Shown piece by piece: positions 1 through 5,774 of a DNA stretch of 15,235 nucleotides (positions are counted from its first letter, which is position 1; every line of letters starts with the position of its first letter). Source of the DNA: Rickettsiales bacterium (GTDB lineage: Bacteria > Pseudomonadota > Alphaproteobacteria > Rickettsiales > UBA1997); contig JALQXY010000004.1 in the NCBI GenBank assembly GCA_023262945.1, forward strand, positions 1 to 15,235, in the 5' to 3' direction. A program made the position numbers and the translations under genes. A model generated the notes under the pieces. That model made no database searches. It was given only the letters and a program-made list of their open reading frames with translations, and had not been told where the DNA came from.

Positions 1-55
1 AAATTGTAAAAAGCCTTAAGTCCTATAGGTATAGGACTTGCATTTTTTACAATTT
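1..55 (-). terminator. Strong palindromic hairpin, probable (bidirectional) terminator after gyrB
   Basis: Two nested perfect inverted repeats are visible. The outer arms AAATTGTAAAAA (1-12) and TTTTTACAATTT (44-55) enclose inner arms AAGTCCTATA (18-27) and TATAGGACTT (30-39). On the minus strand the inner stem is followed five bases later by a run of five T, and on the plus strand by a run of six T, so it could stop transcription from both sides. It lies 56 nt past the gyrB stop codon, where a terminator is expected. The near-perfect symmetry over 55 bp also fits a dispersed palindromic repeat; one copy cannot tell these apart. Confidence 0.7.
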
Positions 56-111
56 TTATCTCAAAAAATATTTTGTCATATTGTTCATTTTTAGATGAGA
101 ATTGGTATTAT

Positions 112-2562
112 TTATATATCAAGATTAACTACTTTTAAAGCATTATCTTGGATAAATTCACGTCTTGGCTCAACTACATTACCCATTAAAGTTGAGAAAG
201 TTTCATCAGCCTCTTCAAAGTGATCAATTTTTACTTGTAATAAAGTTCTATTAGAAGGATCTAAGGTTGTTTCCCATAATTGCTCAGCATTCATTTCACC
301 CAAACCTTTAAAACGCTGAACAGAAATACCTTTTTGTCCTAATTCAAATATAATTGAAGCTAATTCAGTTGGCTTATTTATTTTTATATTATCTTCACCT
401 CTGATAATTTCGATATTAGTTAAAAAATTATCTTTGATTTGTTGAACAAGTTTTTTTATTGATAAGATTTCTGGATAATTAAAAAACTCTTTATTTACAA
501 CATAAGGAGTTTTGACACCTCTATACTCTTTTGTAATTTCAATATCTTTATTGTCTAAAATAATACAACTCCATTTATATTCTTGATCATAATTTTTATT
601 AAAATTGTCATGTAGGTTTTGTAGTATTTTTTGCATACCTGATTCGCTTTCCAAGATATCTTTATCAAATGCACCAGATAATGCTACTATTTCAGAAACT
701 TCCACTGGCATAATGCGAGAAATAGATTTTACAAGATTTGAAAATTGAATAACATTTTTAACAAAATTTAATAAATCTTCTCCAGCTATGTCACCTGCAG
801 ATGTTTTTAAAACAGAATTTTTTATAGAATTATTGATAATATAATCATTAAGGGCTTGTTCATTTTTTAGATAAACTTCACTAGATCCTTTTTTAACTTT
901 ATATAATGGTGGCTGAGCGATATATAAATAACCATTTTCAATTAATTGTGGCATATGACGAAAGAAAAATGTTAACAGCAATGTTCTTATGTGAGAACCG
1001 TCAACATCAGCGTCGGCCATAATAATTATTTTATGATAACGAATTTTATCAGGAGTAAAATCATTATCTCCAATGCCAGTTCCTAGGGCAGTGATAATAG
1101 TTCCAATTTCAACTGAAGAAAGCATTTTATCAAAACGAGCCCTTTCAACGTTAAGTATTTTACCACGAATTGGCAAGATAGCTTGATATTTTCTATCTCT
1201 TCCTGATTTGGCAGAACCGCCAGCAGAGTTACCCTCAACAATGAATATTTCACTTAAAGCGGGATCTTTTTCTTGGCAATCAGAAAGCTTGCCTGGTAAG
1301 TTAGAAACTTCTAAAGCTGATTTTCTTCTAGTTAACTCTCTGGCTTTTCTAGCTGCTTCACGAGCTTGTGCTGCCTCTAAAGATTTGCCAATGATATTTT
1401 TTGCTTCAGCTGGGTTTTCTTCAAACCATTGAGCTAATTTATCATTAACCCAAGACTCAACATATGCCCTCACCTCTGAAGAAACCAATTTATCTTTTGT
1501 TTGAGAAGAAAACTTAGGATCAGGAACTTTAACTGATAATACAGCTGTTAAACCCTCTCTAATATCATCACCAGTTAAGGTTATTTTCTCCTTTTTAAAT
1601 AGTTTATTATCAGAAGCATAATTATTTATTGTTCTAGTAAGCGAAGAACGAAGACCAGCTAAATGAGTTCCGCCATCTCTTTGTCTGATATTATTTGTAA
1701 AGCATAAAACATTTTCATGATAGCTATCATTCCATTGCATAGAAACTTCCATACTAATACCACTATCTTTATCATCTTGAGCAAAAATTGTTATTGGCTG
1801 ATGTACAGCTTTTTTGGTTCTATCAAGAAATTTTACATAAGCTTCAACGCCACCTTCGTAAAAAAGAGTAACTTCTTTTTCTTTGTCGATGCGTAAATCT
1901 TTTAAAACTATTTTAACTCCAGAATTTAAAAAAGATAATTCACGCAATCTTTGCTCTAGAATGCTAAAGCTAAATTCGGTAACATTAGAAAATGTTTCAT
2001 GCGAAGGATGAAAAGAAACTTGAGTACCCTTCTCTCCTTCAGAATCACCAATGATAGCCAAAGGAGCCTTAGAAACACCATGTTCAAATCTTACAAAATG
2101 CTTCTTCCCATCGCGCCAAATAGTTAACTCAAGCCAGTCAGACAAAGCATTTACTACTGACACACCCACGCCATGCAAACCTCCGGAAACTTTATAAGAA
2201 TTTTGATCAAACTTACCTCCAGCATGAAGCTGTGTCATAATAACTTCCGCCGCAGATATACCCTCTTCTTTATGAATATCGGTTGGAATACCTCGACCAT
2301 TATCCCTAACGGTTATTGAATTATCCTGATTAATTATAACGGATATTTTATCGCAATATTTGGCCAAAGCCTCATCTATGGAATTATCAACAACCTCATA
2401 AACCATATGATGCAATCCGCTACCGTCATCGGTATCACCGATATACATTCCTGGTCTTTTTCTAACCGCCTCTAAACCTTTTAAAACCTTAATAGAATCA
2501 GCAGCGTAATCTTGTTGATTGGCTGAATTATCTTGCTTGCTATTTGAAACCATTTCTTTCAT
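112..2562 (-). CDS. gyrB: DNA gyrase subunit B
   Basis: ATPase subunit of the type II topoisomerase that introduces negative supercoils; it works with GyrA (not in the window). The 816-aa product matches the usual proteobacterial length. The GHKL ATPase domain shows EVVDNSIDEA (56-65; E56 is the probable catalytic base, N60 binds Mg), DNGRGIP (87-93), HAGGKFD (113-119) and the glycine-rich lid SGGLHGVGVS (126-135). The TOPRIM domain has E443 in VEGNSAGG and D517/D519 in DADVDG. A divergent insert follows (about 560-720), then the conserved tail QRFKGLGEMNAEQLWETT and VEPRREFI. The residue after E443-G444 is Asn445, where E. coli has Asp426. The start is ambiguous between M1 and M4 because neither has a clear Shine-Dalgarno sequence. 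It is transcribed alone, with 323 nt of noncoding DNA upstream and a hairpin downstream. Confidence 0.98.
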   Translation of the reverse strand: MKEMVSNSKQDNSANQQDYAADSIKVLKGLEAVRKRPGMYIGDTDDGSGLHHMVYEVVDNSIDEALAKYCDKISVIINQDNSITVRDNGRGIPTDIHKEEGISAAEVIMTQLHAGGKFDQNSYKVSGGLHGVGVSVVNALSDWLELTIWRDGKKHFVRFEHGVSKAPLAIIGDSEGEKGTQVSFHPSHETFSNVTEFSFSILEQRLRELSFLNSGVKIVLKDLRIDKEKEVTLFYEGGVEAYVKFLDRTKKAVHQPITIFAQDDKDSGISMEVSMQWNDSYHENVLCFTNNIRQRDGGTHLAGLRSSLTRTINNYASDNKLFKKEKITLTGDDIREGLTAVLSVKVPDPKFSSQTKDKLVSSEVRAYVESWVNDKLAQWFEENPAEAKNIIGKSLEAAQAREAARKARELTRRKSALEVSNLPGKLSDCQEKDPALSEIFIVEGNSAGGSAKSGRDRKYQAILPIRGKILNVERARFDKMLSSVEIGTIITALGTGIGDNDFTPDKIRYHKIIIMADADVDGSHIRTLLLTFFFRHMPQLIENGYLYIAQPPLYKVKKGSSEVYLKNEQALNDYIINNSIKNSVLKTSAGDIAGEDLLNFVKNVIQFSNLVKSISRIMPVEVSEIVALSGAFDKDILESESGMQKILQNLHDNFNKNYDQEYKWSCIILDNKDIEITKEYRGVKTPYVVNKEFFNYPEILSIKKLVQQIKDNFLTNIEIIRGEDNIKINKPTELASIIFELGQKGISVQRFKGLGEMNAEQLWETTLDPSNRTLLQVKIDHFEEADETFSTLMGNVVEPRREFIQDNALKVVNLDI

Positions 2563-2633
2563 TTTTATTTTTAAAAAGTTTATTTAACTGCAATATTTTT
2601 ATGAAGTCATCAATTAATTGCGATAAAATCTTA

Positions 2634-2845
2634 TACCAAAGTTCGTATTTAAAGTGTTTAAAATAAGCGATTAAATCTTTATCTTTTTGGCTTAAAATTA
2701 TTGTTGATTCAATGGATTAATTGATTATTAATCAATTAATCCGATCAAATCTCCTTTAAGTTATACGGATATACAGTTTCCATTTTTCTTAATTTTAATC
2801 TCAAAAATCTTTCGAATTTAATTCTTTTAAAAATAAACTTTGGTA
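2634..2845. repeat. Imperfect inverted-repeat element (MITE-like or large hairpin)
   Basis: The ends are perfect inverted repeats, TACCAAAGTT (2634-2643) and AACTTTGGTA (2836-2845), extending inward to 17 matches in 20. A second matching patch follows further in: TTTTTG then TTAAAATTA on the left (about 2684-2700), with its complement on the right (about 2792-2808). A perfect palindrome lies near the centre (2714-2742). The element is flanked on both sides by TTA, which could be a 3-bp target duplication. No transposase is present. AT-rich DNA gives partial matches easily, so only the ends and the central palindrome carry weight. Confidence 0.4.
2714..2742. repeat. Perfect 29-bp palindrome in the gyrB upstream region
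   Basis: Two 14-nt arms (GGATTAATTGATTA and its exact complement) flank a single central base. It could act as an operator for a dimeric regulator, a cruciform, or the apex of the larger inverted repeat. As a terminator for the NHLRC2-like gene it is weak: it lies 144 nt past that stop codon and has no T-run after it on the minus strand. Confidence 0.6.
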
Positions 2846-2885
2846 TTATAAAAATTTAATAGATTTTTGTGCAATTAAAATAGAT

Positions 2886-4892
2886 TTAATTTATTTGGGT
2901 TAAATCAATATTAATGATATTTTTATAATTTTTTGATTCAATGATTAAGTTATATTGTATATCTTTAATATAACATAAAGCATTCTTCTTGTCCTCACAA
3001 AAATATATAAGACCTTGTAAAAGATATTTTTTATCAGATTTTAAAGGGGGTAACTTTATTTTGTTATTTTTAATATCATTCCAATTATAAGAATCAATAA
3101 TCGTTGCGTCCTTAACGTCGTCCATAGATAATAAATTAATATAACTAGGAGCTAAGTCATTTATCTTCCAATTAGAATTAAGATTGATTGATAAGTCTAT
3201 TTCTTTATCGGATTCAAGTTTGATATTTTTAATTATATCATCATCAAGAACAATTTTGGCAAGGCTATCTTTTTTTATTTTTTGTAATGGAATTATATTA
3301 AATAATTTTATATCATGATTAGCTCTATTAATAGAAATAATGCGATTATTATTTGAATCAGAAACATAAAAACGATCAGCAATACTAATGATTGAAGCTG
3401 GCTCGTCAAATTCTAAATTTTGAGAATTACTGTTAAATGGATGGTAATCACTTAGTCTACTATCATTAAAATCAAATCTTCTTATCATTTTATTAAAACT
3501 ATCAACAATATAAATACCAGTATCATCAACTGTTAGTGAAGTTGGATTTTGCATTAATGCATTTACAGCAATACCATTTTTATAACCAAACTCATCAACC
3601 CCTTTGCCTAGTATAGTTGTAACCACACCGTCTTTATTGGCTTTGCGCAAAGATGAGGTTTTAGAATCAATAAAGTAAATCTCATTTTTGTAAGTATATA
3701 AATCTGAAGTTTGTGCCAACGAAGCATCAAAAGCTGATCCATCTTTTAAACCAAATTCTCCACTACCAGCAAAATTTCTTACCGTTTTATCTTTAAAGCT
3801 ATAAGTTAAGATTTGATTAGTGCCAGAATTGGCAATTAAAAGGTTATTCTTATCAGGATAGAATTCTATATCAAGGGGATTATTTAATTTAACATTATCA
3901 ACTGATATTATTTCTTTATTAATAATACCACCAATATTTCCAGATCCTATAAGAGTTTTCACATTCTTTTTGGCAAAATCGATTACTCTTATAGCATTAT
4001 TTCCTGAATCAGCTACATATAATTTGTTAGAATAAAAAACTAAACCATTTGGATTGTTAAATAAAGCTTCATTAAAAGATCCATCACGATATCCAGCTCT
4101 TTGACCTCCTATTTTGTAGAGCAATTCACCAGCAATAGAAACAACAGAAATATTATTATTACCAACATCAGAGATAAAAAGAACTAACCTCGCTTTGTTA
4201 TTAAAGTTAAATTTTTTAGCGTAAGCTAATCTGGAAGGAGATTGTAGAATTGTTTTAATGATATTATTTTTTTGTAAAGATAATGGTATTTCATTATTCT
4301 TAACTCTAAAGCGATATTTGATTGCTAAGTCATTAACTTTTTCTATTAATTCATCAATGTCAGAAGCTTTTTCATAACGCGCATTAATTTTACCAAGAGG
4401 GTCAATGATTAAATAAGTTGGTAATGATTTTATTGCGAAATTGTGATATAATTTTAGATTTGTGTCAGCTAAAACAGGAAAATCTATATTGTACCTAATT
4501 ATTGCTTTCTTGATGGCTGATAAAGAATTTTCATGACTAAATTTTGCTGAATGAATTGCTAATATCAAAATATTATCGCCATGTTTTAAGCGTAAATCTT
4601 TTAATTTATTTATATTTTGAATACATGAAGCGCAAGAGTAATTCCAAAATTTAACTATTATTAAGCGATTTTTTAAATCAGATTTAGTTAAAGGATTGGA
4701 AAGATTTAACCAATTATCTTTTTCAAGATTGGTAATTTTATTGATATTAACATTGGTTCTTTTTGAAAAATCAGCAATATATGATGAAAAGGAAATTAAA
4801 GACCAGATTATCACTATTAGCGCCACAAAGAAAAGAATCAAAGATATATCCTTGTCACTTAGATTGATTTTTTTTACGGTAAATTTTGGCAT
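2886..4892 (-). CDS. Membrane-anchored thioredoxin-like/NHL beta-propeller protein (NHLRC2-like)
   Basis: The 668-aa product starts with a basic N-terminus and one membrane segment (about 17-39), placing the rest in the periplasm. A thioredoxin-fold domain follows (about 55-190), with FWNYSCASC giving a C87-x-x-C90 redox pair and a cis-proline in SLPTY (P158). Residues about 233-530 form NHL propeller blades with recurring motifs such as YVADSGNNAIRVID, LIANSGTNQI, IYIVDSFNKMIRRFD and YVSDSNNNRIISIN. The last 110 residues look like a small beta domain with two cysteines. The order thioredoxin, NHL propeller, beta domain is that of animal NHLRC2, and the HSAKF and RYNI segments in the thioredoxin domain resemble it closely. 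The substrate is unknown; an envelope redox or protein-assembly role is inference. It is monocistronic, with noncoding DNA on both sides. Confidence 0.85.
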   Translation of the reverse strand: MPKFTVKKINLSDKDISLILFFVALIVIIWSLISFSSYIADFSKRTNVNINKITNLEKDNWLNLSNPLTKSDLKNRLIIVKFWNYSCASCIQNINKLKDLRLKHGDNILILAIHSAKFSHENSLSAIKKAIIRYNIDFPVLADTNLKLYHNFAIKSLPTYLIIDPLGKINARYEKASDIDELIEKVNDLAIKYRFRVKNNEIPLSLQKNNIIKTILQSPSRLAYAKKFNFNNKARLVLFISDVGNNNISVVSIAGELLYKIGGQRAGYRDGSFNEALFNNPNGLVFYSNKLYVADSGNNAIRVIDFAKKNVKTLIGSGNIGGIINKEIISVDNVKLNNPLDIEFYPDKNNLLIANSGTNQILTYSFKDKTVRNFAGSGEFGLKDGSAFDASLAQTSDLYTYKNEIYFIDSKTSSLRKANKDGVVTTILGKGVDEFGYKNGIAVNALMQNPTSLTVDDTGIYIVDSFNKMIRRFDFNDSRLSDYHPFNSNSQNLEFDEPASIISIADRFYVSDSNNNRIISINRANHDIKLFNIIPLQKIKKDSLAKIVLDDDIIKNIKLESDKEIDLSINLNSNWKINDLAPSYINLLSMDDVKDATIIDSYNWNDIKNNKIKLPPLKSDKKYLLQGLIYFCEDKKNALCYIKDIQYNLIIESKNYKNIINIDLTQIN

Positions 4893-4920
4893 TCTCTAAG
4901 AAAATATTGGCCAATTAATT

Positions 4921-4926
4921 ATTATA
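4921..4926 (-). promoter_or_regulatory. Possible -10 box for the NHLRC2-like gene
   Basis: The minus strand reads TATAAT, a full match to the sigma-70 -10 consensus, 28 nt before the ATG at 4892. The expected -35 position reads roughly ACAGAT, a poor match. Such boxes arise by chance in DNA this rich in A and T, so this is a candidate only. Confidence 0.3.
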
Positions 4927-5160
4927 AAGATTAAAAATACAAGATCTGTTGCGTTATCTAATTTTAAAAAATTTTTAAGAAAAACTTGATCAATTTTAAC
5001 AACCTAAAAAGTTTTAAAATTATTAAAAATTAAGAAAATTTTTAACTTTGCTGAGTGCAGAACTTTTTTTTAATCCAAAAATTTTTTCAAAAACTCGGAT
5101 AAAAAACGAATTTTGATATAAAAATATTAAAAAAGTTATAGTATTTTACTAAATGATTCA

Positions 5161-5188
5161 TCGTTGCAAAAAAAATTATCTGCAACGA
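5161..5188 (-). terminator. Hairpin downstream of rpsU, possible terminator
   Basis: Perfect 8-bp arms TCGTTGCA (5161-5168) and TGCAACGA (5181-5188) enclose a 12-nt loop. The stem starts 34 nt past the rpsU stop codon. On the minus strand the T-run lies in the loop and not after the stem, so it is not a textbook intrinsic terminator. It may instead protect the 3' end of the transcript. Confidence 0.4.
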
Positions 5189-5222
5189 CAAATCTAAATA
5201 TTAGAAATTTGCAAAGAAATAA

Positions 5223-5417
5223 TTAGAATATCTCGCCTCTTCTAACTCTTCTTCTTTTTGCAATATTTTCTTTCCTAACTCTTTTCTTTTTCTCGGAGGG
5301 CTTTTCATAAGCTTGTCTTCTTCTAGCTTCTTTAATTAGACCTTCTCTTTGTGCTTTTTTCCTAAGAGATCTAATCGCCATCTCAAGATTAGAACGACCA
5401 TTCACAGCTATTTCCAA
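5223..5417 (-). CDS. rpsU: 30S ribosomal protein bS21 (TTG start)
   Basis: Small basic protein of the 30S subunit that helps base-pairing near the 3' end of 16S rRNA during initiation. The 64-aa product has the family pattern: a short N-terminal strand (EIAVNGRSNLEMAI), then the helix containing LRKKAQREGL, the conserved block YEKPSEKKKRVR and an arginine-rich tail. I chose the TTG at 5415-5417 because a strong Shine-Dalgarno sequence AAGGGGG lies 8 nt before it. Starting eight codons further upstream, at another TTG, would bury that site inside the gene and add an untypical leader. It sits 54 nt after hpf on the same strand, probably in the acnA-hpf-rpsU transcript or with its own promoter in that gap. 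Confidence 0.93.
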   Translation of the reverse strand: MEIAVNGRSNLEMAIRSLRKKAQREGLIKEARRRQAYEKPSEKKKRVRKENIAKRRRVRRGEIF

Positions 5418-5425
5418 TTTAAATA

Positions 5426-5432
5426 CCCCCTT
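5426..5432 (-). promoter_or_regulatory. Strong ribosome binding site of rpsU
   Basis: The minus strand reads AAGGGGG, followed by 8 nt and a TTG codon. It is the clearest Shine-Dalgarno sequence in the window, where most genes have none that can be recognised, and it decides the rpsU start. Confidence 0.75.
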
Positions 5433-5471
5433 AAAATACAATAAATTTATAAAATTGACAATGATTACTAG

Positions 5472-5771
5472 TTATTTATCAGATAACTTTCTTTTATAGC
5501 GTCTGAGTTGAGTTTCAATTTTATCACAAGCTTCATTGAATGCTTTATAGATATCATGAGACTCGTAATCGGCTTTAATATCTTTGCCACCACTTACTCC
5601 ATCATTAACTATTATATTACAATGAAAAGCAGCGCCTTCTTTTTTAAAATGAACATCGGCAGATATTGCGTTGTCAAAATATTTGGTAACATTTTTTGTT
5701 AGTAAATCTTCGACATGTTGATTAAGTGCCTGACTTTCATCGATATTTGCTGAAATTACTCTGACTTTCAT
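5472..5771 (-). CDS. hpf: Ribosome hibernation promoting factor (short form)
   Basis: Binds the decoding centre of idle 30S subunits and stabilises inactive ribosomes in stationary phase or starvation. The 99-aa product is a single HPF/YfiA domain. It has beta strands at the start (MKVRVISANI), a helix near 12-33, the strand segment DVHFKKEGAAFHCNIIVN, and the family-typical last helix DIYKAFNEACDKIETQLRRYKRKL (73-96) with its basic face. It lacks the C-terminal dimerisation domain of long HPF found in many alphaproteobacteria, so it should act in the short-form way, possibly with another factor. Its ATG follows the acnA stop after only 3 nt and has no Shine-Dalgarno sequence, suggesting translational coupling to acnA. 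Confidence 0.93.
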   Translation of the reverse strand: MKVRVISANIDESQALNQHVEDLLTKNVTKYFDNAISADVHFKKEGAAFHCNIIVNDGVSGGKDIKADYESHDIYKAFNEACDKIETQLRRYKRKLSDK

Positions 5772-5774
5772 AAA

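Larger units (their letters stand above)
2563..2885. other. 323-nt intergenic region upstream of gyrB
   Basis: No open frame of credible length exists here on either strand. The region separates the NHLRC2-like gene (which ends at 2886) from gyrB, so it must hold the gyrB promoter and possibly the terminator of the upstream gene. A TATAAG box on the minus strand (plus 2629-2634, about 70 nt upstream of gyrB) is a possible -10 element, but no good -35 sits 16-18 nt away. Most of the region is taken up by the inverted-repeat structure described separately (2634-2845). Confidence 0.7.
4893..5222. other. 330-nt AT-rich intergenic region between rpsU and the NHLRC2-like gene
   Basis: No credible coding frame is present on either strand. 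It contains a hairpin near the rpsU end (5161-5188) and a consensus -10 box near the NHLRC2-like start (4921-4926). The rest is made of A- and T-runs, apart from one GC-richer spot (about 5050-5064) followed by a T-run, which does not form a good stem. I see no small RNA that I can name. Confidence 0.6.

Noticed and set aside
1208..1432. 74-codon plus-strand open frame
   Set aside because: It is antisense to the TOPRIM region of gyrB, with low complexity and no supporting signal.
5049..5075. GC-richer spot followed by a T-run, considered as a plus-strand terminator or small RNA end
   Set aside because: The possible stem has only about three pairs and no plus-strand gene precedes it.
5451..5458. 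AAAATTGA octamer inside the bacterial region
   Set aside because: It is a chance match in AT-rich DNA between hpf and rpsU. I use it only as a caution against over-reading the motif at 15023.
5454..5471. Possible TTGTCA/TATTTT promoter before rpsU
   Set aside because: Transcription would begin inside the ribosome binding site, so this pair is unlikely to be the real promoter.
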